NCBI RefSeq assembly: GCF_003044275.1
Contig: NZ_PZPL01000001.1
Location: 1,364,001 to 1,428,000 of the forward strand
Direction: 5' to 3'
Length of the DNA: 64,000 bases
DNA from: Rathayibacter caricis DSM 15933
GTDB lineage: Bacteria; Actinomycetota; Actinomycetes; Actinomycetales; Microbacteriaceae
Part shown: one piece after another, positions 1 through 8,539 of the stretch
How positions within the stretch are numbered: the stretch's first letter is position 1
How the letters are laid out: each line of letters starts with the position of its first letter
Program-made: the position numbers and the translations under genes
The notes under the pieces: model-generated
The model's database searches: none
What the model was told of the DNA's origin: nothing
The model's input: only the letters and a program-made list of their open reading frames with translations

Positions 1-1295
1 GTCAGCGCGCGCTCGTGGTTGTCGCGCGCGAGCACGCCCACGGGGGTGCCGTCGAGCAGCACCCAGGCGCGGTCGCGCACCTCCTCGCCGACGACCAGGC
101 GGGCGGGGGCGTCGGAGGAGTCGAGCACGGTCTCGAAGAGCACGAACCCGTCGGCGTGGCCGAGCTCGTCGAACGACGCCATCGCCTCGAGCGCGGTCGC
201 CTCGCCGAAGGCGTCGAGCCCGAGCAGAGCGGGGCCGGGGAGCAGCGGCGCGGTGAGCGCGGGCGACGGCGTCCGCGGGACGGGCACCTCCTCCGGCACC
301 GGCGCGTAGCGCGCGATGACCTCGCGGAACGCCCAGAACTTCTCGGTCGGGTGCCCCGCCTCGTCCAGCGGGGCGTCGTAGTCGTAGCTCGTGGTGATCG
401 CGGCGTAGCGGCCCTTGTCGTTCGCTCCGCTGGTCAGGCCGAAGTTCGTGCCGCCGTGGAGCATGTAGATGTTCACGGAGCCGCCCACCGCGAGGAGCGC
501 GTCGAGCTCGCGGGCCGAGGCGTCGGCGTCCGTCGTGTGGTGCTGGGTGCCCCAGTCGTCGAACCAGCCGCACCAGAACTCCATGCACATCAGCGGGCCG
601 GTCGGCTGGAACTCGCGCAGCGTCGCGAGGCGCTCGGGCGTGCGCGAGCCGAACGAGCCGGTCAGGTGCAGGCCGGGGAGGCTGCCGTCGGCGAGCATCT
701 GCGGCGTCGGCTGGTCGATGGTCGTGAGCGGCACGGCGACTCCGGCGTCGCGCGTGACGCGGACGAGCTCGGCGAGGTACTCCTTGTCGGAGCCGTACGC
801 TCCGTACTCGTTCTCGATCTGCACCAGGACGACCGGTCCGCCCCGGTCGATCTGCCGCGGTGCGACGATCGCGTAGACCTCGCGGAGGTACTCGCTCACC
901 GCGGCGACGTAGTGCGGCTCGGACCGGCGGACGCCCACCTCGGGGTCGCGGAACAGCCAGGCCGGGAGCCCGCCGTTGTCCCACTCCGCGCAGATGTAGG
1001 GACCGGGTCGCACGATCGCGTGCATGCCCTCGGCGGCGACGAGGTCGAGGAAGCGGCCGAGGTCGAGGCCGCCCTCCGCGCGGAAGGAGCCGCGGACCGG
1101 CTCGTGCGCGTTCCAGGCGACGTAGGTCTCGATGGTGTTCAGGCCCATCAGCCTCGCCTTGCGGATGCGGTCGGCCCAGAGGTCGGGGTGCACCCGGAAG
1201 TAGTGCAGCGCGCCGGACAGGATCCGGTGCGGCCGTCCGTCGAGCTCGAAGTCGGTGGCGCCGATGGCGAAGCGGCTCTCGGGTGCGGTGGTCAT
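1..1295 (-). CDS. GH35 beta-galactosidase (partial, 3' end beyond window)
   Basis: Glycoside hydrolase family 35 enzyme that removes terminal beta-galactose from oligosaccharides. About 431 codons are visible and the C-terminus is cut by the window edge. Family motifs in order: GALHYFR near residue 29, IETYVAWNAHEP near 55, VRPGPYICAEWDNGG near 95, the proton-donor motif QIENEYG near 160, the nucleophile motif MEFWCGW near 239 and YMLHGGTNFG near 270. There is no signal peptide, so it is probably cytosolic, acting on sugars brought in by the adjacent importer. The ATG at 1295 is chosen because GAGGG lies about six bases upstream; an in-frame ATG at 1301 has no spacer. It is last in the operon, behind a strong hairpin. 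Confidence 0.93.
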   Translation of the reverse strand, partial: MTTAPESRFAIGATDFELDGRPHRILSGALHYFRVHPDLWADRIRKARLMGLNTIETYVAWNAHEPVRGSFRAEGGLDLGRFLDLVAAEGMHAIVRPGPYICAEWDNGGLPAWLFRDPEVGVRRSEPHYVAAVSEYLREVYAIVAPRQIDRGGPVVLVQIENEYGAYGSDKEYLAELVRVTRDAGVAVPLTTIDQPTPQMLADGSLPGLHLTGSFGSRTPERLATLREFQPTGPLMCMEFWCGWFDDWGTQHHTTDADASARELDALLAVGGSVNIYMLHGGTNFGLTSGANDKGRYAAITTSYDYDAPLDEAGHPTEKFWAFREVIARYAPVPEEVPVPRTPSPALTAPLLPGPALLGLDAFGEATALEAMASFDELGHADGFVLFETVLDSSDAPARLVVGEEVRDRAWVLLDGTPVGVLARDNHERAL

Positions 1296-1332
1296 GATCA
1301 TCCCTCGGATCAGGAGAAGCGGGTGGTACGCA

Positions 1333-1364
1333 GGAGGCCGGCCGGAGCGATCCGGCCGGCCTCC
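1333..1364 (-). terminator. Perfect 14-bp hairpin with GCGA tetraloop
   Basis: The arms at 1333-1346 and 1351-1364 are perfectly complementary over 14 bp and enclose a GCGA (GNRA-type) loop. It lies between the binding-protein stop codon and the GH35 start. No T-tract follows on either strand. It may end most transcripts after the binding-protein gene or protect the 3' end of its message; the role is inferred. Confidence 0.65.
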
Positions 1365-1378
1365 CAGGGGGTCTACGA

Positions 1379-2737
1379 CTACTCGGAGACCGTGAAGCCC
1401 TGCTCGTTGCCGTACTGCACGAGCTTGCTCTGCCAGTCGGCGAGGCCGTCATCGAGGCTGGTGCCGTTGGCGTAGGCCTGTCCGACAGTGTCGCCGAAGA
1501 CGCTGTTCGCGTAGACCTGGTAGGGCAGGTACGACCAGCCGGGGCGGACGTCCTCGGAGGCCTGGGTCAGCACCTCGTTGATCTTCTGGCCGCCGAAGTA
1601 CTCCGACTCGGCCGAGACGAATTCGGGGTCGGTCAGGTCGGCGGTGGTCGACGGGAATCCGCCGCTCTCGAGGAACACGTCGACCGAGGCCGGGTCGCTG
1701 TTCAGCCAGCGCAGGAACGCGGCCGCGAGGGCCGGGTTCTCGCTCTGCGAGGTGACCGACTGGCCGCCTCCGCCGTTCTCGGCGCTGACGGGGGTGCCGT
1801 CGTAGGTCGGGATCGGCGCGACGGCCCAGTCGCCCGAGGCGTCCGTGACACTGGACTCGAGCACGCCGGGCATCCAGGCGCCGGTGATCAGCGAGGCGAT
1901 CGATCCGTCGCCCAGGCCCTTGTACCACTCGTCTCCCCAGCCGGGGGTGTCCGAGAGCAGGCCCTTCTCGACGAGCTGGTTCCAGACGCCCGTCCACTTC
2001 TTGGTGCCCTCGTCGGCGAGGTTCACCGTGATGTCCTCGCCCTCGAACTGGAAGGGCTGGCCGCCGGCCTGCCAGATGAGGCTGGTCGCGAAGCCCGCGT
2101 CGCCGGTGTCGGCGGTGATGTACTTCGTGGGGTCGGCGGTGTGCAGCTTCTCTGCCGCGGCGACGTACTCGTCCCACGTGGTCGGCACGGCGATGCCGTA
2201 CTGGTCGAAGACGGTCTTGTTGTAGAACATGGCCATGGGGCCCGAGTCCTGGGGGAGGCCGACGAGCTTGCCGTCGATGTTCACGCTGCCCCACGTGGAG
2301 GCGCTGAACTTGTCCTCGAGGTCGCCGAGGCCGTACTGCGAGAGGTCGAGCAGCGAGTCCGACAGGGCGAACTGCGGCATGGCGTAGTACTCGATCTGCA
2401 CGACGTCGGGAGCGCCCGAGCCGGCCTTGATCGCGTTCTGGAGCTTGGTGTACTCCTCGGTGTTCGTGCCGGCGTTGACCAGCTCGACGTCGACCTCGGG
2501 GTAGGCCTCCTCGAACGCGGCGACCTGCGCCTCGGCGCTGGGGGTCCAGCTCCAGTACGTGATCTTGCCGCCCGCCTCGAGGGCGGCGTCGAGGTCGGCC
2601 GCGGTGCCGCCCTCGGCGCTGGTGCCGCCGTTCCCGCCGGGGGAGGGGGCGGAGCAGGCGGCCAGCGAGCCGGCGGCCAGGGCGGCCGCGGCGGCCACGG
2701 TCAGGGTCCGCCGGAGGGCGGAGCTCGTGAACTTCAT
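1379..2737 (-). CDS. Carbohydrate ABC transporter substrate-binding lipoprotein
   Basis: Extracellular solute-binding protein (family 1, MalE-like), 452 aa. The N-terminus is a lipoprotein signal with a lipobox ending LAAC near residue 27, followed by a low-complexity Ser/Gly linker, so the mature protein should be anchored on the outer face of the membrane. ITYWSW near residue 59 and the Trp/Tyr-rich body fit oligosaccharide binding. It follows its two permease genes in the same operon and precedes the GH35 gene, which suggests that galactosides are the substrate (inference). No ATPase gene is nearby; such importers usually share an MsiK-type ATPase encoded elsewhere. Confidence 0.93.
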   Translation of the reverse strand: MKFTSSALRRTLTVAAAAALAAGSLAACSAPSPGGNGGTSAEGGTAADLDAALEAGGKITYWSWTPSAEAQVAAFEEAYPEVDVELVNAGTNTEEYTKLQNAIKAGSGAPDVVQIEYYAMPQFALSDSLLDLSQYGLGDLEDKFSASTWGSVNIDGKLVGLPQDSGPMAMFYNKTVFDQYGIAVPTTWDEYVAAAEKLHTADPTKYITADTGDAGFATSLIWQAGGQPFQFEGEDITVNLADEGTKKWTGVWNQLVEKGLLSDTPGWGDEWYKGLGDGSIASLITGAWMPGVLESSVTDASGDWAVAPIPTYDGTPVSAENGGGGQSVTSQSENPALAAAFLRWLNSDPASVDVFLESGGFPSTTADLTDPEFVSAESEYFGGQKINEVLTQASEDVRPGWSYLPYQVYANSVFGDTVGQAYANGTSLDDGLADWQSKLVQYGNEQGFTVSE

Positions 2738-2821
2738 AGGGGGGATCCCTTCACTTCTTCGTGCTGCGGGTGGTGGCGGCCGGCGCGGGTGCTCCGGCTG
2801 CAGGGGGGAGGTCGGAGGGCG

Positions 2822-3736
2822 TCAGCCCTTGACGCTGCCGGCGCTCAGCCCGGACTGCCAGAAGCGCTGGAGTCCGAGGAAGGCGACGACGATGGGGATG
2901 ATCGTGAGCAGCGAGCCCGTGATCACCAGGTTGTAGATCGGCTGCGCGCTGACGCCGGTGGCCTGGGCGTTCCACTGGTTCAGGCCCACGGTGAGCGGGT
3001 ACCACGAGGGGTCGCTCAGCATGATCAGCGGCAGGAAGTAGTTGTTCCAGGTCGCGACGACCGAGAACAGCAGCACCGTCACGATGCCCGGCGCCAGGAG
3101 GCGGATCGAGATCGTGAAGAACGTGCGGAACTCGCCCGCGCCGTCCATCCGCGCCGCTTCGAGCAGCTCGGTGGGCACCGACTCCACCGCGTAGACCCAG
3201 ACCAGGTAGAGGCCGAAGGGGCTGATCAGCGAGGGGATGATGATCGCCCACGGGGTGTTCGTCAGGCCCAGCTGGCTGAACATGAGGAACGTCGGGACGG
3301 CCAGAGCGGTGCCGGGCACGGCGATCGCTCCGAGGACGACCGCGAAGACCGCCTTGCGGCCGGCGAAGCGGAACTTCGCGAGACCGTAGCCGGCGAGCGT
3401 GGCGAGCAGCGTCGCTCCTCCGGCGCCGACGACGACGTAGAGGAGGGTGTTGCCGAGCCAGCGGAGGAAGATGCCGTCGCGGTAGGTCAGTGTCTCGGCG
3501 ATGTTCTGGAAGAAGACGAAGTCGCCGTCGAACCAGAGCCCGAAGCTCGAGAGCAGCCCGGCCTGCGTCTTGGTCGCGTTGATGACCAGCCAGGCCAGCG
3601 GCACGAGGCTGTAGAGGATGAACGCCGACATCAGCAGGGTGAAGGCGATCGACTTCTTCGGGTGGACGGAGGATCCGCGGCGGGGAGCGCGGCGGACGCG
3701 GGAGGCGGTCGGGCGGGAGGCGGTCGTGACGGCCAT
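2822..3736 (-). CDS. Carbohydrate ABC transporter permease (MalG type)
   Basis: Inner-membrane permease of a CUT1 sugar importer, 304 aa, with about six membrane spans. The EAA-loop region TELLEAARMDGAGEFRTF lies near residue 200 and contacts the ATPase. A basic, Arg-rich tail of about 30 residues precedes the first span. The ATG at 3736 overlaps the upstream permease stop by one base (TGATG), so translation is coupled and the larger upstream open frame is ignored. It pairs with the MalF-type permease to form the channel. Confidence 0.93.
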   Translation of the reverse strand: MAVTTASRPTASRVRRAPRRGSSVHPKKSIAFTLLMSAFILYSLVPLAWLVINATKTQAGLLSSFGLWFDGDFVFFQNIAETLTYRDGIFLRWLGNTLLYVVVGAGGATLLATLAGYGLAKFRFAGRKAVFAVVLGAIAVPGTALAVPTFLMFSQLGLTNTPWAIIIPSLISPFGLYLVWVYAVESVPTELLEAARMDGAGEFRTFFTISIRLLAPGIVTVLLFSVVATWNNYFLPLIMLSDPSWYPLTVGLNQWNAQATGVSAQPIYNLVITGSLLTIIPIVVAFLGLQRFWQSGLSAGSVKG

Positions 3737-4680
3737 CAGTTCTCCTTGCGCGCGCCGCGGAGCTGGACCACGTAGGCGATGATCGCGGTGATCACGCCCA
3801 TCACGATCGCGACCGTGGCCGACGCGTTGTACTGCTGACCGGCGAAGGACAGGTTGTAGGCGTACATGTTCGGCGTGAAGTAGGTGGTGATGATGTTCGG
3901 CGCCAGCGTCCGGAGGATGTTGGGCTCGTTGAACAGCTGGAAGCTGCCGATGATCGAGAAGATCGTGGCGATGACGATGGCTCCGCGCAGGGCGGGCAGC
4001 TTGATCGAGCGGATGACGCGCATCGGGCCGGCTCCGTCGATCTCGGCGGCCTCGTAGAGCTCGCCGGGGATCGTCTTGAGCGCGGAGTAGAAGATCAGCA
4101 TGTTGTAGCCGACGAACTCCCAGGTCACGATGTTGCCGATCGAGACCAGGATCCAGTCGCGCGAGAACGGAGCGACGACGTCGGAGCCGAGCAGGTCGTT
4201 GACGTTCGCCGCGAGGCCGAAGTTGTCGCCGTAGATGAAGCCCCACATCAGGACCGCGACGACGGCCGGGACCGCGTAGGGGAGGAACACGACGATGCGG
4301 AAGAAGCCGGTGCCGTGCAGGCGGCCGCTGTCGATCGCGAGGGCGGCGACGAGGGCGAGCACCAGCATGACCGGCACCTGGACCGCCAGGAACAGGACGA
4401 CGCGGACGAAGCCCTCCCAGAAGTTCGCGTCGCCGAGCAGCGTCAGGTAGTTGTCGAGGCCGACGAAGGCGGTGCCGCCGACGAGCTGCTCGCGGAACAG
4501 GCTGAGGTAGATCGAGTAGATCACCGGAGCGATGAAGACGAGCAGGAAGACGACCAGGAAGGGGGCCACGAAGGCCAGGCCCTTCCACTCGCTCTTCGCT
4601 CGCGAGCGCGGCACCTGCTTCAGTGGCGCCGCAGGAGGGTCGACCTCGCGCAGGGGGACGGGTGGAGACGTCGTCGTCAT
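3736..4680 (-). CDS. Carbohydrate ABC transporter permease (MalF type)
   Basis: First gene of the importer operon, 314 aa, with about six membrane spans. The EAA loop GELYEAAEIDGAGPMRV lies at about two thirds of the length. The ATG at 4680 is chosen because GGAAG stands seven bases upstream; an in-frame start at 4707 would add nine residues and lacks a clear site. Two LacI-type operators lie 45-95 bp upstream, in the gap shared with the divergent repressor gene, so the operon is probably derepressed by its sugar. Confidence 0.93.
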   Translation of the reverse strand: MTTTSPPVPLREVDPPAAPLKQVPRSRAKSEWKGLAFVAPFLVVFLLVFIAPVIYSIYLSLFREQLVGGTAFVGLDNYLTLLGDANFWEGFVRVVLFLAVQVPVMLVLALVAALAIDSGRLHGTGFFRIVVFLPYAVPAVVAVLMWGFIYGDNFGLAANVNDLLGSDVVAPFSRDWILVSIGNIVTWEFVGYNMLIFYSALKTIPGELYEAAEIDGAGPMRVIRSIKLPALRGAIVIATIFSIIGSFQLFNEPNILRTLAPNIITTYFTPNMYAYNLSFAGQQYNASATVAIVMGVITAIIAYVVQLRGARKEN

Positions 4681-4723
4681 CAGTGACTTCCGTTCGATTT
4701 CGGCCACGGTGGGGGAGGCGGCG

Positions 4724-4772
4724 TGTTCACGTCAACATGGCAGATCGCCACCGTATCATGTTCACGTCAACA
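4724..4772. promoter_or_regulatory. Pair of LacI-type operators
   Basis: The 14-base sequence TGTTCACGTCAACA occurs at 4724-4737 and again, identically, at 4759-4772. It is a near-palindrome with an ACGT centre. The copies are 35 bp apart start to start, in the gap between the importer operon and the divergent LacI-family gene. Near-identical sites precede the GH30 gene at 12252 and 12288. Binding by the adjacent repressor is inferred. Confidence 0.8.
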
Positions 4773-4863
4773 CGTTCAGTATCGATCGGATCACGGTGGT
4801 TTCCTGCACGGGGGCCCCTGGCCGCCCCGATTATGTTCGGCGACGCGCTATAAACGAGGGACC

Positions 4864-5904
4864 ATGGCATCCGACGCGACTCCGACGACGAGCACCGCCC
4901 CGCGTCGCCGCGGGCCCTCCATGGCCGACGTCGCCCGGCTCGCGAAGGTGTCGGGTCAGACCGTCTCGCGCGTGTCGAACGGGCGGTCGAACGTCGACGG
5001 CGAGACCCGCGAACGGGTCCTCCAGGCGATGCGCCAGGTCGGCTACCGCCCCAACAGCGCCGCCAGGGCCCTGCGCACCGGCCGCTTCCACAGCATCGGC
5101 GTGATCATGTTCACGCTGTCCTCCTTCGGCAACATGCGCACCCTCGATGCGATCGCCGTCGCCGCGGCCGACGCGGGCTACTCCATCACCCTCATCCCGG
5201 TGCCGCACCCGACGCAGGGCGAGGTCTCGGTCGCGTTCCACCGGCTGAGCGAGGAGGCTGTGGACGGCGTCATCATCATCGTCGAGGCGCACCTGCTCGA
5301 CGAGGCCGACATCGTGCTGCCGCCCGAGCTGCCGGTCGTCGTCGTCGACTCCGCCGGCGACGATAAGCACTCCGTGATCGACACCGACCAGATGTCGGGC
5401 GCCCGCCAGGCCGTCGAGCACCTGCTCGACCTCGGGCACCGCACCGTGCACCACATCTCGGGCCCCCCGCGCTCCTACTCGGCCGAGCGCCGCCGCGAGG
5501 CGTGGGAGGCGACGCTGCGCACCCGGGGTGCAGAGGTGCCCGAGGCCCTCGTCGGCGACTGGTCCAGCGCATCGGGCCATCGGCTCGGAGTGGAGCTCGC
5601 CGCCGACCCTGCGGTGACGGCCGTCTTCGCCGCGAACGACCAGATGGCCCTCGGAGTGCTGCGCGCCCTGCACGAGGCGGGACGCGCTGTCCCGGGCGAG
5701 GTCAGCGTCGTCGGCTTCGACGACATGGAGGAGTCGGCGAGCTTCTGGCCGCCGCTCACCACGGTGCGCCAGTCGTTCGCCGACACCGGCCGCCGCTCCG
5801 TCGACATGCTGCTGCGCGAGCTCGAGACGGGCGAACGCACCGGAGCGACGCTCGTCCCGACCGGCCTCGTCGTCCGCGCCAGCACGGGGCCCGCCCCGGC
5901 CTGA
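4864..5904 (+). CDS. LacI-family transcriptional repressor
   Basis: 346 aa. The N-terminal helix-turn-helix reads MADVARLAKVSGQTVSRV near residues 20-37, followed by a hinge with NSAARALR. The remainder is a periplasmic-binding-protein-like sugar sensor with typical LacI motifs such as GFDDMEES near residue 285. The ATG at 4864 has GAGGG upstream; an open frame back to 4723 crosses the operators and is not used. Divergent from the sugar importer, it is likely the local repressor and may also control the GH30 gene at 8.5-12.2 kb. Confidence 0.93.
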   Translation: MASDATPTTSTAPRRRGPSMADVARLAKVSGQTVSRVSNGRSNVDGETRERVLQAMRQVGYRPNSAARALRTGRFHSIGVIMFTLSSFGNMRTLDAIAVAAADAGYSITLIPVPHPTQGEVSVAFHRLSEEAVDGVIIIVEAHLLDEADIVLPPELPVVVVDSAGDDKHSVIDTDQMSGARQAVEHLLDLGHRTVHHISGPPRSYSAERRREAWEATLRTRGAEVPEALVGDWSSASGHRLGVELAADPAVTAVFAANDQMALGVLRALHEAGRAVPGEVSVVGFDDMEESASFWPPLTTVRQSFADTGRRSVDMLLRELETGERTGATLVPTGLVVRASTGPAPA

Positions 5905-5917
5905 GGGCTCCTCGCGA

Positions 5918-6526
5918 CTAGAGGAAGTCGGGGCGGACCTCCGCGATGCCCGCGAGCTCCCCCTGCAGCAGCGCGTGCAGACGGCGCCCTTCGGTGATCC
6001 ACTGCGGACCGAGGTTCCCGTCGAGCGCGTTCCGCAGGTACTCGTCGTTCCACGCGTGCAGACGCTCGGAGAGCCCGGCCGAGAGTCCCAGGTCGGCGGC
6101 GTCGAGGGTGTATGCCGCTGAGAAGCTCTCCCACAGCGGCCACTCCCTGCCGTGGTCGCAGAAGAGGCGGATGACCCGCAGGCCGTTCGGGAGGGTCGGA
6201 GGCGACATCGGTCGCCGGCTGAGCCAGCGGTCCTGCATCTCGGCGCGGGCCCGCCACTGCTCGCGGGTCGACGGCCGGTCGGTGTAGTCCATCCCGGTCA
6301 GCCAGACGAGACCGCGTCCGTCCTCTGAATCGTCCACGACGAGGGCGAGCGACCAGATCATCTCCTTGCCGGCGATCGCTCCGACACCAAGAGCCTCCGT
6401 CACGCTCACCCCTGTGATGTCGGTCGCCCTGGTGGGACCGCCGTAGGTGAAGAGGCGGTACCGCGCCTCGTGCCGCTCCCACCGGGAGTCCCTCTCGTCG
6501 ACCGCGTGCCCCTGCATGCCCTCCAC
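5918..6526 (-). CDS. Hypothetical protein
   Basis: 202 aa, not recognised. It has no signal peptide or membrane span. The sequence is rich in Trp and Arg and appears globular and soluble. Codon use matches the neighbours. It converges on the LacI-family gene with only 13 bp between stop codons. The start may be the GTG at 6526 or the ATG at 6517; neither has a well-spaced ribosome-binding site. Confidence 0.7.
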   Translation of the reverse strand: MEGMQGHAVDERDSRWERHEARYRLFTYGGPTRATDITGVSVTEALGVGAIAGKEMIWSLALVVDDSEDGRGLVWLTGMDYTDRPSTREQWRARAEMQDRWLSRRPMSPPTLPNGLRVIRLFCDHGREWPLWESFSAAYTLDAADLGLSAGLSERLHAWNDEYLRNALDGNLGPQWITEGRRLHALLQGELAGIAEVRPDFL

Positions 6527-6658
6527 GTCAAGGACCCGGCGATCGAGGTGCCCGAGAATGCGCGCTCCTCCAGCGTGTCGGGAGCGTTCCCGGGCACCTC
6601 GGTCGGCAGGCGCGGAGACGAGGCTCCCCGGCCTGAGTCGGGCCCGGGTCGCGTCGGG

Positions 6659-7087
6659 TCAGTAGGTGACGACGATGTCCGGCACCGGCACCGGCACCGG
6701 CTCCGGCACGCCCGCCTCGGCGCAGACGCGGGAGAGCTGCGACTCGGAGATCGCCTCCACCTGCCCGAGGGGGATGTCCTTCTCGATGCCGTCGAGCGCA
6801 TCGGCGAAGTTCGTGAGCTGACCCGCCATGAACTCGTCCGCGTCCGGAAGGATCGCGCGGAGATCGAGCGCGTACTGCTCGACAGTCCCGTTCTCGTACC
6901 AGTGCTCCTTCACCGCCCAATAGGCCAGGCACGCTGTGTTGTTCGGGATCGCCGGATCGACGGTCGTGGGGAGCGGCGTCGGGGTCTCGCGCGGCGCCTC
7001 CGGAGGTGCGAGGTACGGGAGGACCGTGCAGCCGCTCAGGGCCAGCACCACGACCGCACCGCCCACCATCGTCGACCAGCGTCCCAT
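6659..7087 (-). CDS. Hypothetical lipoprotein
   Basis: 142 aa. A short signal with lipobox LSGC near residue 19 predicts a lipid-anchored exported protein. A Pro/Thr-rich linker follows, then a mostly helical domain with NNTACLAYWAVKEHW, and the C-terminus carries a VPEPVPVPVPD run. The ATG at 7087 has GGAGGAGG upstream; the much longer open frame beyond it overlaps the DUF808 gene and is not used. Function unknown. Confidence 0.75.
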   Translation of the reverse strand: MGRWSTMVGGAVVVLALSGCTVLPYLAPPEAPRETPTPLPTTVDPAIPNNTACLAYWAVKEHWYENGTVEQYALDLRAILPDADEFMAGQLTNFADALDGIEKDIPLGQVEAISESQLSRVCAEAGVPEPVPVPVPDIVVTY

Positions 7088-7249
7088 CGGTCCTCCTCCG
7101 CCGGGTCCAGAGAACCACGCGAGAGTGACCCGCGCGCTCCCCGTCGGGAAGCGCGTCCCCCTCGGCGCGACCGGGCGCGCGGTGCGCGCGTCGGTACTGT
7201 GGACGTCGTCCCGGTCGAGCGGCCGGGCGAGACGATACGGGAGAAGAAC

Positions 7250-8143
7250 ATGTCGGTCGGTCTGCTCGCGGTGGTCGATGACATCCTCACCGCCGCCCTG
7301 AAAGCCAGCGCCAAGACCGCGGGAGTCGTCATCGACGACGCGGCCGTCACTCCGCAGTACGTGCAGGGCCTGACGCCGGCGCGCGAGCTGCCCGTGGTGT
7401 GGAAGATCTCGCTGGGCAGCCTGTTCAACAAGTTCGTCATCATCATCCCGCTGGCGCTGCTGCTGTCGGCGTTCGCGCCGGGGGTGCTGCCGTTCCTGCT
7501 CATCATCGGAGGCGCGTTCCTCTGCTTCGAGGGCGCCGAGAAGGTGTCGGAGTGGTTCGGACTGCACCACGCGGCCGCCGAGACCGAGGCGCGCGACGAG
7601 AAGAAGCTGGTCTTCGGCGCGATCCGGACCGACCTCATCCTGAGCACCGAGATCATGCTGATCGCGCTCGACGGGCTCGACCCCGACTTCGGCTTCGGGC
7701 CCACGCTCGGAGCGCTCGCGATCATCGGCCTCGGCATGACCGCGCTGGTCTACGGTGCCGTGGCGCTGCTGGTGAAGATCGACGACGTGGGCCTGGGGAT
7801 GATGAAGAACCCCTCGCGCGGAGTCCGTCGCGCCGGCGTCCGCATCGTCGCGTCGATGCCGTTCGTGTTCCGCGTGATCAGCATCATCGGCACTCTCGCG
7901 ATGCTGTGGGTCGGCGGGCACCTCGTGATCGCGAACCTGGCCGAGACCTTCTGGCACGGACCCTACGACCTGGTGCACGTCGTGACCCACGCGGTCGAGG
8001 CGGCCGGCCCGGTCGTGGTGTGGCTGGCCGACACCTTCGTCTCGATGATCTTCGGCCTCGTGCTCGGAGCGATCATCGTCGCGATCATCACGGGAGTCTC
8101 GGCGCTGCGTCGCAAGGGTGCGCCGGCGCCGTCGGCGCACTGA
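7250..8143 (+). CDS. DUF808 (YedI-like) membrane protein
   Basis: 297 aa. It begins GLLAVVDDILTAALKASAKTAGVVIDD in the usual DUF808 style and has several hydrophobic spans, including the stretch NKFVIIIPLALLLSAFAPG and the C-terminal span FGLVLGAIIVAIITG. The family is an inner-membrane protein of unknown role. The ATG at 7250 follows a GGGAGAAG ribosome-binding site. It stands alone and is followed by intergenic repeats. Confidence 0.88.
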   Translation: MSVGLLAVVDDILTAALKASAKTAGVVIDDAAVTPQYVQGLTPARELPVVWKISLGSLFNKFVIIIPLALLLSAFAPGVLPFLLIIGGAFLCFEGAEKVSEWFGLHHAAAETEARDEKKLVFGAIRTDLILSTEIMLIALDGLDPDFGFGPTLGALAIIGLGMTALVYGAVALLVKIDDVGLGMMKNPSRGVRRAGVRIVASMPFVFRVISIIGTLAMLWVGGHLVIANLAETFWHGPYDLVHVVTHAVEAAGPVVVWLADTFVSMIFGLVLGAIIVAIITGVSALRRKGAPAPSAH

Positions 8144-8170
8144 GCGCGGGGCGGCCGTCGCGTCCCTTCT

Positions 8171-8257
8171 GCTGATCGAGCGGCGCGCGGATCGAGATCC
8201 GCGATGCCCGGGAGTGGGCGGGTCTCGATACGCCCCTGCGGGGCTACTCGACCAGCA
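8171..8257. repeat. Intergenic dyad repeat, family A (copy 1)
   Basis: Begins GCTGATCGAG and ends CTACTCGACCAGC, so the ends are inverted repeats. Inner halves carry ATCGAGATC and GTCTCGATACG around a GC-rich centre. Related copies lie at 8373, 56275, 56399, 56521, 56581, 60180 and 61618. Confidence 0.8.
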
Positions 8258-8372
8258 AGTGTTGTGCGGAACCTCGGCCGAGAGTGCTCCTCAGCCGCGA
8301 TGGTGGCTGACGGGTGCTCCTGGCTGACGTTCTGCGGCGGCGCCATCCTGTGGCCGCCGCGCCCCCTCCTCC

Positions 8373-8468
8373 TGCTGATCGAGTAGCGCGCGGGGCGCGC
8401 GGATCGAGATCCGCGATGTCCGGGGGTGGGTGGGTCTCGATACGCCCCTTCGGGGCTGCTCGACCAGC
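8373..8468. repeat. Intergenic dyad repeat, family A (copy 2)
   Basis: Second copy between the convergent DUF808 and GH30 genes, again bounded by GCTGATCGAGTAG and CTGCTCGACCAGC. The interval between copies 1 and 2 (8258-8372) contains no gene that can be supported. Confidence 0.8.
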
Positions 8469-8481
8469 GGGCGGGGACGAC

Positions 8482-8517
8482 GTGACCGCCCCCGCCCGGA
8501 GGGGCGGAGGCGGTCAC
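8482..8517 (-). terminator. Terminator-like hairpin after GH30 gene
   Basis: A 16-bp stem with one mismatch, 8482-8497 pairing with 8502-8517 around a GGAG loop, just beyond the GH30 stop codon. It is GC-rich without a T-tract, a form common in high-GC actinobacteria. Confidence 0.7.
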
Positions 8518-8539
8518 GGGTGGTGCGACGGCCGGTGCG

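Noticed and set aside
15..1475. Long plus-strand open frame opposite the GH35 gene
   Set aside because: It is a GC-driven antisense shadow; the minus strand carries clear GH35 catalytic motifs.
2141..3775. Large plus-strand open frame across the binding-protein and permease genes
   Set aside because: Low-complexity Arg/Glu/Gly composition and overlap with well-supported ABC transporter genes.
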